Shown here piece after piece: positions 47,301-59,400 of a stretch of 64,000 bases of DNA. Below the pieces are notes generated by a model. That model was not told where the DNA came from, ran no database searches, and worked only from the letters and a program-made list of their open reading frames with translations. Origin of the DNA: Hybos culiciformis (lineage: Eukaryota > Arthropoda > Insecta > Diptera > Hybotidae); NCBI GenBank assembly GCA_964007475.1, contig OZ023273.1, forward strand, positions 33,664,436 through 33,728,435, given 5' to 3'. Position numbers and translations under genes: made by a program. Each line of letters begins with the position of its first letter. Positions within the stretch are counted from its first letter, which is position 1.

Positions 47301-49031
47301 CATTGAATTGAATTTATGAATAAAATGTAAATGAAAAAAAACCAACCCATAACTGCACCATCAAACTTTTGATTTGTTAACAAAATTGCAATATCATTCG
47401 GATATTTGGGTAGTATATTCACTAAACGATGGTTTAAAAATTGTTCTAAAACTTGTAGGCTGTTGGCTGTTATCGGAATTTCATCGCCATCCTTCCATAT
47501 TAAAACATCAGTTAACACTACTTGAACGTTTAAAGGCGCGTAAATCTAAAAAAAAAACACTTTTAATTTCCGCTAGCAAGTTTTGCAGTTTTGAATTTAC
47601 TTACAGCATTTACAGTATTAATCAAATTCTTGGAATATTTTTTTATCTCAGCATCATTTTTATGTAACTCATTATATATACTGTTGTCAATTACTAATAC
47701 TAGTTCCACATAAAAAGGATCTCCAGCTAACTGTGCACTAATAAAGGCCTTTAAATAAATAATTAAAAATTAAAATTGTAATTATTGTCACGATGTATAA
47801 AAAATTCAATTTTCCCCTCTTAATAAAATATATGTATAAACAGCAAAATATCTAATTTAAGAAATAAACTTAAAAGAATCATACAAAAAGTACAAAAAAA
47901 TTGTTTTTCATTGAAATTGCTTAAAATTTTATATTCATTGGGATTTCTTTTATATTTATAAATTGCTTCAAGAATTTTTCCATATTTACCATACATACAT
48001 ACATAAATTACAAAAATATATACATTTATTTCATTATCATGCATTTGAAATTTAAAGAAAATTTTTGCTGCGATACAACAACAAAACGAATTGAAAATCC
48101 GAAATGGAGAGTTGGAAAATTCGACACAAAACGCTGTAAGTTATGTGGCATTTTTTCTTAAAAGGCAAATAAAGAGACTTCTTTTCAAAAATAACTCGAT
48201 TTCAAAAGTCAAAATTCAAAGCTAAAAATAGTGATTTAGATATCAAATTAATTTCATTTTTTATATTCTGAAAACTTAAAATTTTGGGATTGGCGATTTG
48301 AAAGTTAGAATTCTTATTAAGTGCTAAGTAGATGTGAAACTTTCAGGTCTAAAATGAACCATTTTCCTAGGCTCATCAAGGGAACTATTTTGAATTTGAG
48401 GTTCACAAAACTATCTTTACAACTACACTAAATTTCAAAGAAACTCTATTTTTGAAATTGCGTCAGATTGCGCGTTCTTAAAAATAAAGGGTTTTCAAAA
48501 TTAATTAATAAAAAAAAATAAACATAAATGATTGGATGTACATCCAAAAGGGGGGCATGATATACATAGATGAGGTCTTCACTAAACGCTACTTTATGCC
48601 CGCAAATGACATCCATCTAGTGGCCTAAAAATGCAACAGAACTGTTTCAAAAATCTGTATTTTGCAATTTTTTCCATAATGGTAAATCCGAAATTCTTGA
48701 TTTTTTTAAAATGTAGACAATAAAATTCTACAAATTCCAAAAAGAAAATATTGAAAAATCTTTAATGACTTGGAGTAAATTGGTCAAATGAAATCTATCC
48801 AAAACTCGATTTTGACAACAGCACCTGTCTTCTGTTGTGCAAATGATGCAGGCCTCGTATAACGCAACTTAAATATATTATTCTCTTTCCATTCATATAT
48901 TTTAAATTTTATATTTTATATAAAATTAAAAAACTAAAATTGTTCAAAAGTATAAAAATTAATAAAATTATTACATTTTCAATAGATACCAGGGCGAAAA
49001 AAGCTAAAATTTTCCAAAAACTTGACTTCAT
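44305..49031 (-). CDS. Secreted M12B metalloprotease-disintegrin, gene 6
   Basis: Five exons: 48975-49031, 47605-47748, 47347-47545, 45035-45373, 44305-44975; 469 codons, same phases. The zinc site HEMGHAFGMVHD, CVMS and ECD loop are intact. Exon 2 has KYSK like genes 1 and 2, so the extra Cys of genes 3-5 is missing. The exon 3 end is GAVMG with donor G|GTTGG. The intron between exons 3 and 4 has grown to ~2 kb with several repeats. Intron 1 is 1226 bp; its insertion at ~48141-48682 relative to gene 5 has no coding signal. It is the rightmost member of the array. Confidence 0.87.
45750..45862. repeat. Tandem repeat, ~32-bp unit
   Basis: Three to four units of 'atttagatacatcagcgtaaataatgaaaaa'-type sequence with small changes, just left of the short foldback relative. 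Confidence 0.6.
45876..46202. mobile_element. Short relative of the branched foldback element
   Basis: It shares 'cacaatatttcaatacag' and an A-rich run with the left part of 412-2108. It ends with the same hairpin type, arms flanking 'ctcgaccttcggtctcgtgatata', and the terminal 'ctactatta'. It lacks the long central inverted repeat. It sits in the large intron of the sixth metalloprotease gene, between its catalytic exons. Confidence 0.55.
46237..46555. repeat. Degenerate (CTCGAAAAAAA)n tract
   Basis: Runs of A separated by 'ctcg' or 'ctgg'. The opposite orientation (ttttttcgag) appears at 46996-47085, so the two tracts could pair. The Phe-rich open frame across it is an artefact. Confidence 0.7.
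46698..46860. repeat. Minisatellite, ~15-bp unit 'ttcaccgtatagcaa'
   Basis: About eleven units with point changes (cat/acc, tagc/tgagc). It lies between the two mirrored Cys-Gly-rich-looking 'ctcgaaaa' tracts in the intron of gene 6. Confidence 0.75.
46898..46982. other. G+C-rich islet in A/T-rich intron
   Basis: 'gtggggcggggcgggggttgg' followed within ~60 bases by 'gcgtcgcgcgcgcgatc' stands out from its surroundings. No gene or promoter is recognised. Confidence 0.5.
47150..47230. repeat. Palindromic repeat in intron of gene 6
   Basis: 'acctaacgacataaagtc' mirrored by 'gactttatgtcgttaggt'; partner of 41082-41169 and more perfect than it. Confidence 0.7.
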
Positions 49032-49053
49032 TGTTGCGAATTAAAATTATTAA

Positions 49054-49088
49054 AACTGACTAAAAATTTTTAGAATCCAGTTTTTATA
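49054..49088 (-). promoter_or_regulatory. TATA box and TCAGT initiator, gene 6
   Basis: TATAAAAA (49081-49088) and TCAGTT (49054-49059) on the minus strand; same spacing and leader as gene 5. Confidence 0.6.
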
Positions 49089-49429
49089 GAAAAAATTGAT
49101 TTAGCTAATAACACCAATAAGATAATTGTTATTGATTATTCAGTTGGCTTATGAAGTACTAAACAAGTAAATTTCAATCTTAGTACAGCCGCAGTTAATG
49201 TATTGTTTTTTTCATAATTTGATATTTGTTTTTTTTTTTATTTTCAAGGCCTTTAATTAATCCTCAGCAACAAATTTTTCAATTATCTAATAATAACGAT
49301 AACTTAAAATAGGGTTAAAACTTCATTTAACGAATCAGGAAAAACATTATTTTTTTCCAGCAATGAATAAATCTTTGTTCTACCGAATAATTTCGGAATT
49401 TATAATAACGTGAATTACTGTGATACAGA

Positions 49430-50376
49430 CAGAGTCGGATTTACTCTTGAGGGGGTCCAAGGCTAAAATATTATGGGACTCTTTCATAAATTTCTTTTAA
49501 ACAAAAATGTTAATTTCCTTTCTGCTGTTATGTATAGTTAATATAAGAAAAAATAATATTAAGCTTATTCATATATAAAATAAAAACAAGAAGTGCAATT
49601 CATATATCAAAAAAATTAATTTAGATTAAAAACATTTATCCTAGATTTTTTTCTTGCAAAATCTTCAAAAATGGAATCAAAATCCATTTCACATAGTAGT
49701 TCGGATTCTATAGCCATTAATGATAAGGCATTTAGTCGAATTGTCCAGTGCAGCTTCTTATATGATTTTTAGCACGTGATAATGTTGAAAATGATCTTTC
49801 ACCCTCACAGTTGGTCACTGGGATAGTAAAATATATTCCTAAAACGATTCTAACGTTTGGATATGTTCCCAACATAACGTACTTATCCAAATGGGTCATT
49901 AAGTCTACTTCTTCTAAGATCTTCTTCGGTGTTTATCGTATAAGAAAACTGCAAAAATTTCGTCTACAAATTCCATTTCTAAATCATCGGGGTACGCCTC
50001 AACTAAACGAACATATTGTTGTCTTAATTCTGCTAAACTTAGTTTCTTGAAATCTGTTAAAAATCCGAAAAGTTCTTTAATTTCAAATATGCAAGTTGTC
50101 GCCTCGCCTACGTAGTTCAGCAGACAAAGACTCGACAATCACAAAAAATATTTGAACTGTAAATTTATCACGAGCCCTCAGTTCAAACATAATTTTTTTT
50201 TTTAAATAAATTTGAAAACAATTGTGCTTTCGAGAAAATTTTACTTTCAAAAATAACTTTTTAAAGTAAAAATTAAAATGTTTATATTAAAATAATTAAA
50301 CAATTGAATTTGGGGGCTCGAAAGTCAGAGGGGCCCTAAGTTTCAGCCTTCTTAGCCTAAGGGTAAATCCAGCCCT
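49430..50376 (-). mobile_element. hAT element with transposase relic, 947 bp
   Basis: Ends CAGAGTCGGATTTAC and (inverted) AGGGCTGGATTTACCC, with the duplication GATACAGA (49422-49429 and 50377-50384; one base of ambiguity). Paralogous loci ('gtgacacagaataaa' near 30609 and 43033) supply the empty site. The interior encodes a broken hAT transposase C-terminus on the minus strand. Confidence 0.8.
49645..50138 (-). pseudogene. hAT transposase C-terminal relic
   Basis: Frames across this stretch read FGFLTDFKKLS, then GTYPNVRIVLGIYFTIPVTNCEGERSFSTLSRAKN, then after a stop and frame change RLNALSLMAIESE. These match the hAT family C-terminal dimerisation region (TIPVT..GERSFS..K..R), here in three pieces. 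It cannot make a transposase. Confidence 0.75.
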
Positions 50377-50384
50377 GATACAGA

Positions 50385-51431
50385 CACATATATATTCTTT
50401 TCATTGTTATATATGTATAACTTAAAATATAATAATTTTCTATTTTGTTAGACTGCTAAGCAATTACTATTATCAAATGTATCAAATGTATATGTAAATA
50501 TTTAAATTAAAAATTTTATTAATTTCAGCATGAAAGTCAAGATCAACATTTAAATTTCACTTCTAATAAGTTTTGTTTTAAGTTCATCATTTTAAAATTA
50601 TATAAAAAGATTTATTTTAATAGTTTAAAAAAGTTGAATATGTACTTTTATAATTATTCACTTGCTTTAGGAATGGTTAAAAGACATAACAATCCTGATG
50701 TGGCAAATTCTTTTATTCCTCATAACATATTTATACATATTTATACATATTTATAAATTATTCGCTAGAAAAAATAATTATATTTATAATTTTACTGTAG
50801 CAACTGTTATAGATTTTTAGACGAGTTCTTGAACAACTCTCACTGACTGATTTTTGAAACTTATATTGGATTGCCTATTGTCTATAGAAAAATTGGTTTT
50901 ATGCAGTTCTGCTTATGAAATTGACAATTTCTAAAATAAAACTGATTTTGTAAATATTAAAAAAAAAATTTGTCAGCCATCATAATTCTGTAAATAGGAA
51001 GACGATAATTCAGACGGCACTATGTCATGTAGCGGCAATTACTATTAACTAATGTTGGTAAATATTTATAATAACATTTCAATAAATGTCAGCAAAAGGC
51101 AAAATCAAACAAAAAACCAGTTTTGTTTCAATTAAGGTCAAGTTCAAAATTTAAAAGTGTCAAGCTAGAATTCCAATTATTTTAACAGCTCAAAAAAAAA
51201 ATTAAAACTGACACCATTGGGAATAGTTAAAGGACACAACCTTTCAGTATTTAAAATTTAAAATAAAAATTCTGCACGCTCATAATATTTATTTAAAAAA
51301 ACAATTTTTTTTTTTTTTTTTCAAAAATATAATTTTAAACAAATCTTAAAAATCTAATCGAATGTAAATGGAATAAGTTTCACAGTTAAAAGTAATATTT
51401 TATTTTCAAAGAAAAATATAAATCTCTCCTC
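50385..51431. other. Spacer between the array and the PDZ genes
   Basis: No gene. Degenerate copies of the upstream unit of genes 3-6 are visible ('aaagtcaagatcaa' at 50533; 'attgggaatagttaa' at 51218), suggesting old duplicated sequence without a protease gene. Confidence 0.5.
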
Positions 51432-52278
51432 TTATGGGGCCAAAAAATTACTTTTAACATTAGCTCCTGGTTGTGCAAACATTGGTGTAACAGATCTTCC
51501 CGGAGACATACTGTTTGGATGTTTAACCATATTCGATGTGGCACTACGGGTGCTTCTAACAAATTCCTCTACTTTACTCGGAACCATAAAACAATTTGAT
51601 TCTTTATAAAGTGGTTTTCTTCGATCATTCCATGGAAACGTCCATTCAATTGGCTAAAATATTTAAAGAATTTTTATTAGATTTAAAAATTTTTTTTTTT
51701 CAATTTTTCAAATAAAAAAAAAATTAAAAAATCAATGGATTTATTATTACCGTAAAATCTCTTTTCCACGGTTTTCTTGGTTTGAACCAAAGATCTACAG
51801 TTAATTCATCGTCACTGTCAGCATCTTGATCTCTAAATAAAGAAACATTATTTATTAAGTTTACGGAGACGTATTATAACATAACAGTGCAAAAGAATAA
51901 TGGTGCGAACAAAATAACAACATACCCTCTGACATAAATTCGAACATATTTCCCTGATTGACGAATCAATTTCTGTGCTTCGGTTAATGTTAATTCAGTT
52001 GCTGGTGTTTCATTTATTTGTGTAATAACATCACCAATTCGCATACCAGCACGTCTAGCTAATCCAGCTCGTGATACATTCAATATTGTTAATGGTTCAA
52101 ATTGATCAATTCCTCCTGTTACTTCAATTCCCCAAAGAACATCAACAAATGTCATAATTCTTTTGTCGGTTTCAATTGTATATGAAATTCTTAATTCATA
52201 TTCAACATTGTCGAAAGCATCAGAATTATATTTTGGAACTTTAATGCCAGAATTGATTGTTTCACCTCTGATCACCAT
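51432..52278 (-). CDS. PDZ-domain protein, 218 residues
   Basis: Three exons: 51926-52278, 51751-51832 and 51432-51653; GT-AG, phases 2 and 0. Residues ~50-117 form a PDZ fold (WGIEVTGGIDQFEPLTI, then AGLARRAGMRIGDVITQIN, then LTLTEAQKLI). The carboxylate loop is atypical: WGIEVTGG in place of GLGF-type. Then come an acidic stretch (DQDADSDDE) and a basic, Trp/Pro-rich tail with PRKPWKRDF and IEWTFPWNDRRKPLY, ending NFLAP. The start is the ATG one base inside the first coding exon; a 5' noncoding exon must exist, and a strong donor (G|GTAAGTAGG) at 53618 is a candidate. It probably works as a cytoskeletal or Z-disc adaptor by analogy with PDZ relatives. The gene name is not recognised. Confidence 0.8.
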
Positions 52279-52279
52279 T

Positions 52280-55200
52280 CTAAAAGAATGAAATTATATA
52301 ATAAATTTTTATTTCGCACTTGAATGAAATTTTTAAAAAAATCTACTGAAAGGTTGTAGTAATAGAAACTAATTAGTTTACAGTCAATTTAATTATTATT
52401 ATGTTTGTTCTAGGAACAAAAAAGAATCATCAAATCACCTACAAATCCGGATTTGTAATTATAGCTCTGAAGTTTATTTAATTTTTTCACCATAATTTAC
52501 ATGCATACTTCCAATTAGCATTAAACTTTAACATGTTAGGTATTTTTGCAAATTAACTTTTTTATCCATTACTATATAAATGTTTTTGATCTGAATCTAG
52601 TGAAATCTTGGAAGGAGAATTAGATTTTGAGATAATATTTGAACCTTTCAGCAAATCTCCTTTAAACATTTATTTAAATTTTAAATTACATTTTGATTGA
52701 TTAGTTTATTTATCCCTTTTCAAGATTTTATTAAATTTTATTTTATCCTTTTCAATAAAAAAAAAATCCTTTTTACACTTTTACGTAACTTTTAACCGCT
52801 CGAAATTTTCGCTAGTTGATTTTCTTTTGTATATTAAGATATTTTTAATTAATCAACCATTCGATTTGAATTCAATTAAACTAAAATTTAAAAAATAAAT
52901 TTAGGGGTATTTATAACAAAAGTCATACATATAAAAAATTCAATGTCGCCAATTGATCATGAATTTTTAAACAATTCGACAAAATACACTTTCATGTTAT
53001 CACTAAAGAGAAACTTGAATTGAAACAAGCGACAAATATATTAATTTGAAAATAATAATTTGTTTGGGTAATTAAAACTTTGCCCATAATGAATACCTTA
53101 CGTATATGTATATGGATTTCATTCGAAATTAAAAAAAATATATAAAATTTGGTTATGATTTAAATTTATTTATACCTATAACTCAAAAAAGTAAATCCCT
53201 TTTTTTGAAGGCCAAATAAAACATAAAATAAAACTTAACTAAAGAGCCTAATTTTCAGAAATATGGTAAAAAACTTCTTAAGAGCTAATACCAAGTGACA
53301 TAAAAACGGTATTTAAACTTTTCAACATCAAGATGGTGTTTATTTATCAGTGTTTCTAAAAGTACATTGTATAAAAATAACATATTTTTATCACTCAATA
53401 AAATGATTACAACATTAGTAATATAAACACATTTTTTATAAAAAACAATTGAAATAATTGAAGAATTTCGTTTCCAATAATGCACTTTAATTTTTTAAAT
53501 AACTAGGACGAAATGCATTTTCACAAATAAATGCATTTATAAATAAAAATGACGTCTACTATATTATGTCAATTCAATTATAATTATAATTATACGTCAT
53601 TTAAGTTTCCTACTTACCTTTAATTCTTTAAATCGTTAATGAAATTTATAATAAGATTATGATTAAGAATTTTTTTATACTTTATCAGATCTTCGAAAAA
53701 GGAGTTATTGAAAATTAAAAGTATCAAATATAGTTAACCCAAAAAAAATTAATTCAAAAATTTACAATTAAAACTGAAATTCTTATCATACACAAGAGAA
53801 TCAAACCCAAAATAACACATAACAAAAAAAAGACATTCAAGATGTAGGATGGTATAAGATTAATAAGATTTTATTTCTATTTTCCATGATCGGGTTGAAA
53901 CTGAGTTGAGTTTTCGTTGAGTTAATACGAAATTTTTCAACTAATCATGGAAACATAGCATATCATGGAAACAAAGCATACGCTAGTAAACGTAATTCAT
54001 AGATATACAACAAAAAAATAAAATATGAAACATTTGAGAAGTTGTTATAAAGGCTTAGTATGCTGACACAAAAAAAGTAGTACGCTGTGGAAAAAAATGA
54101 GATTTTTCATATAAATTTTTGCTGCTGAAAAATGTTTGAAAATTTTTTTTTTTAGTTTTTGCTTTGTAGTACGTTGATAAAAAATCAAATTGTTTACTGG
54201 GTGACAAAAAATCTATTTTGCAGCTGCTTTTTTGCAAATATTTTTCTACCCAGGAAGATAAATGATTGCAAAAACTTGACATTACAAAAAAAAGTTTGTT
54301 TGATTTGTTTATTACTGGGTTAGAATAATAAAAAATTAATAAAAATAATCAGATGCTTGTGTCAAACAGTTGTCAAAATTTATCAAACATTTTTCAGATA
54401 TTTTTCAGTGATATTTTTTGCAACCTTTCTTTTTTCACAGCTTACTAAGCCAAAACAAAAAAATACAGTTAATAGATCTTCTGTTTAATTTTCCAATGTT
54501 ATTTTCTACATCTATGTAGACTATAGAAATATAGAGGACACAGGGAAAAAATTTGATAAGTGAAAAATCAAATATTCATATCATAACAGCTATAATTGCA
54601 TTAATTTAACATTTTTAAATAAATATAATATACTAAAACAAATATTTAAAAATTTAACTCCAAAACAATTTCATTTAAAACTAATTTCAGATATTTTAGT
54701 CTGAATTTTCATTAATTTTTCTTTCTAATAAAAGCCTTTTCATTTTCAAATTGAACATCAGATATACACAGATATTAAAAACTATCAAATAATAAATGAA
54801 AAAAAAAGCATATTTTCTATATCTATTTAGATAGTAACTTTTTAATCGTGATAAATATTTGCATGTATAAATAAAATAGAATTAATTTAGTCATGGTTCG
54901 AAAAAATTTGTTGAATCTTATTAAAAAAAATAATCATGGGTTGAGTGGGTTGAGTGAATTTTTTATAATGTAAAAATAAACCATTTATTGTTAAAGTACA
55001 GTGTAAGTCAGTGTAAGTAATGTAATTAAAAAATAAATAATGAATGAGATAACATTTTTTCTTATTTTTAGACCAGTATTTCGAAGTGGTTAACCCGTTT
55101 TAAAAATTATAAATTACTTAACAAAATTTTGAACATTTTTTTATCGATTTAGGTAAATGTTTTTTTCATTTCACAACATAAACTACAACTTTGGCAATCT

Positions 55201-56397
55201 TGACAATGACACATAAAATGTTTGAACTAAAACTATCACACTCAATAAACCGTATTTAATTAATATTAAAAACTAAAATAAATGATCAGGCCCTTTTCTT
55301 CAGTTTTGAGTCTGAAAAGTAAAATATTTTTGCAATAATGTGCATAAATATTGCTTGTTCAAAACAAATGTTTAATAACTAAGAAAAAAAACTAAATTAG
55401 ATAGGTACACTTTATATTCATAAAGAAATGCTTCAGAACAAAATAATTGCTGATCATCAATGATGGCCAGCAATAAATTTATCTTTAATCAAAGTTTATC
55501 TCATGCATCGAAAAAGCTAATTTTATAAATAACTTTCAATTTGCGAAATTTATTCTGCTTGTTTGTTTGAAAATATAAATTAAAACAAATAGTGTAGGAA
55601 TCATTTCGGGAAATTTTTTTTTCTATTTTTTTTTTTTTAAATAATTGCAGGTCATTTACAGCCATTAAAACTTTTATCCTTGGTTATCAGTGCACATGAA
55701 ATATGCTAATCAATTATTTAGGCTCCGTTAATTTTTTTTTTGTTTTTTAAATGTACTTTACATATATTATAAACATGAATCCAATTTGTACACAATTTAA
55801 ATAATTTTATCTCTAAAATTTTGGCAAACTATTTTGTTTATGAAAATTTTTTCTTCTTTTTCCTATCAACAAAAAATATTTTTCATTTTAATTTCACTTA
55901 ATAAAATATTTGAATTGAATAGAAAATCCTTGGCACATCATTTTAGTATAATATACCAAATCAAGTTTTCTACTTAGTATGATATTTTTTATTTTTGATG
56001 AAAAACGGGGTAAAAATTATAGAACAATAAAATAGCCATATTTTTGCAAACCATTTTTCGCCAGTCAAATTGTGAATTATAAAATTTGTAAAAGAAAACA
56101 ATACTTTATGAATACATATTTTTTTATATTTCAAAACATATCATTATATAATTAAAATATTTACAAACGGTTCTTAGGCTCTAACATTTTGGACTTAATG
56201 AATTCAAAACTTATGATTATACATACGTTTCAAAAATATAAATAATAAATTTATTAATCAAAATGATGAAAATATATAAATAAATAAACGTAAATGAATT
56301 ATAAATCGATATGGAAACTAAATAGCTTTCAACCACTTTGTACTTTCTGAAAATGAAAAATTTCAATAACAACAAAAAAAATATTCAGTGAAATTTT
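52280..56397. other. 4.1-kb stretch between the two PDZ genes
   Basis: A/T-rich with no coding exon that I can support. The only splice-like landmark is the donor at 53616-53618 (minus strand). Either 5' intron of the left PDZ gene or intergenic. Confidence 0.5.
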
Positions 56398-56409
56398 CTA
56401 AATACTCAC

Positions 56410-59400
56410 ACTTATAATGTCTTCCTCTGCTAAAACTTTAGATGGTCTTACTTCAATTCCTCTTTTTGGTTGTCTATCCAAATGATGAATAACTTTAAAT
56501 ACTTCACTTTTGTCTAAATCAATTTTCTTTTCTGGCTTTTGATATTTCAAAAAGTTAACCCTTACAAACATAAGAAAAAAAATATTTTTTCAAATTTTAT
56601 TTCATCTTAATTAGTTTACAATACTAAATATTATAGTATTTACATGCGAAATAAGCCTATTTTAGAAACGAAACAAAAAACTCATAGTCTTTGGTTAATA
56701 TACAAATTTTTATTACAATTTCTTACCTTTTATTGAGTTGAATAGCTAATGATGCACAATTAACTTCTCTACAATTTAGTTAGATAGAATAAAATAATAT
56801 AAAAAAAATTTCTTTATTTACAATTTTTATAGTCCTTAATCTATATACCGATTTTATTACAATTATAAAAATCTATAGATTCCAAACGAAAAATTGTATT
56901 CGTATATCTTTAACCTATAATTAAGTTCTATTCCGATTTTAAAAAGAAAAATTGTTCTACAATACATGGCCTTTTTTAAAATCCTTCGTCTTACCTGAAT
57001 GTTTTTTTAGAAATTTCTTCTCCATTGAATAAGCGATTCCATAGTTCTATCTATAAATAAGAAAGAAAAAAAAAACACTGTAATATTTAGTTATGTTAGT
57101 AACTAAAAATCCAAAACGTAAGTAAAAATTCAAGTCATATAATAGACTTTCATGTTTGTTTACACTAACGAAACGAATATCAAATAATGTTTGGGAAACA
57201 TGTTTATTATTATGAATTTAATGAATGAAAAATTTCAGTGAAAATGTGTGAAAAGTATTAAAACTAAAAAATAATTATCCTAATTTTACTTACATACTTA
57301 TATAATTATTCTTAGATTAAATGCAATGCAGTAGACATTTTTAATATTTAACTCTAATATTATTATCAAAAAAGTAATACATATTTATACATAATCATTA
57401 TACTAACTTAGAAATAAACATGAAAATGTATATATTTTTAAATATTTATATCTCAAATAATATCTCAAAACATAAAACAATTGAACTTGAATATCTAGTT
57501 ATGTATTTCTAAAAATCTTCTAAAAATTTTATTCTAGTTGTCATTATAAAATTAAACATAAAGTTGATTTTGAAGTTTAAAAAATTTTGGAGTAAATTTT
57601 TTAATTAATATTTAAAAGGACGGAAGCCGCTTATTATTAAACATAATTTCTGTTTTCGCAACTACATATTTTGAAAAACATATTTTGAATATCAAAAAAT
57701 TAAAATAATTTAAAAAAATTGTTATTATATTGGCGTTATATCAAAATGGATAATGCTTACTATTGAAAATGAAAATGAACCTCTTTCCATCTAGCTCAAA
57801 TAGAACTTTGAATGAATAATAAATGAATTAAAATAAAAAATGATAAACAAATGTTATTTTGGTTTCACATAAAATTTTAAGAAAAATAATTAAAACTTTA
57901 ATGAGAAAAACTATGATCGAGCACAATACCTTTCGTCATAACCCAATAATGGACTTTCATATGTTGACCTTAAATGAAGTAAATGCCGTGTGAAAAAAAA
58001 AATGAAATTAATGATTTTTTTAAATGTACGATTTGATAAAAAAAAAAAAAATTATCCGAAAAACAAACTAATTTATCAACTTTAAAATTAAAAAAAAATT
58101 CAATTTATATATATACATGATTAATTAGTTACCCTAAAGTAGACCCAACAATCAATTCGGCTTGAGAGCTTAAAGTTTCAGCAATAAAATCCTCATTAAA
58201 AGCATCCTTTGGTGTTCTCCATCTTCGTCCTCCAGGCAAAATCAATGGTCTTGTTTGTGGCACTAAAGGACCAAATTGAGAATTTGGCCTTTTTTTGCCA
58301 CGATCTTTTTGTTTTTGTTGTAATTCATCCATTAAATTATCCTGAACATTCAGCGAATCATATTTATTTATTTGAAAGAATAAAATGAAAACAAACACAA
58401 TACAAAAGAAACTTAAAACAAAAATTTGACATATAATCATAATCGAAAATTCATTTTTTGGAAAAGACAAAGTTCAATAAATTCCGTAACAGTTGCTAAT
58501 AATAAGAAAGTACCTATTATATACTATGACCAGAATTCAAAAATTAAATAATGTAACGCTTTATAAACTACTATCGTTGTTGAATTGTTTTTTATTAAAA
58601 GCTCCAGGTGGAACTAATAAAAGTTTAAACAGCTCTTTCTTAGATACGTTTTTTAACAACGCTTCGTTGGCTATTTTATATATTTTAGACATTAATTCTT
58701 GGGATATTAGAAAACGTCTCATCTCGAAAAGCTGCCAAGTCAATACTCTGCCATTCCTAATGCTTCCCCCTGAAACTTGTCGAGCATAAATAATAAAATA
58801 ATAATATTATCGTCAGAAAAAAATTAAATTATTGTAGCTTAAGAATAAACTTTTTACGTAAATAAGAATCTCAGATTAATTATATATATTAGTATTCGAT
58901 GATAAGAATATTTGAATAAAACAAAATGTTTAAATTCTAAAAAAAATAATAACAATAAAAAGCAAATTCTAAGTTCTTCATAAAATGATCTGGAGATATA
59001 GTCTAAGGGGGTATTCTGGTCTAGAGGCACGAATTTAATGCAATTTTTGAAGTGCTGTCAAAAAACCAATCAATATTTTTACTATCCATTTTTTTATATT
59101 TTATTTATTAATGTTTTAAGAATACAGTAAAAAAAAAAAAAAAAGTAAAAAATTCAAAATTCAATGAGTTCGCAGCTGATGAAGTGGGGGCTCTCAAAAA
59201 TTTGGCACGTGACCATTGCCACAATTCAGCCCTTCTGGCAATTCGAAAAAAAAGCTAAACCGATTTTTAATCTATACGAATGCCTCTATCGTTCGAACTA
59301 AAAGAGTTGAAAAAAAAAATTTTTTTACAAAATGGCGACTACTTGAAAAAAAAATTTGTTTTTGGACCACTTTTTTTGAGTTTTTGGGAATTTGAAAAAT

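Noticed and set aside
48141..48682. Insertion in gene 6 intron 1 as a prodomain exon
   Set aside because: It is absent from genes 1-5, has stops in all frames and no inverted ends; looks like plain inserted spacer.
57757..57797. Possible small exon reading LFELDGKR in the Zasp-like gene
   Set aside because: Attractive peptide and acceptor, but its only open frame does not match the phase left by 57930-57968 or needed by 56995-57050. Left out of the model.
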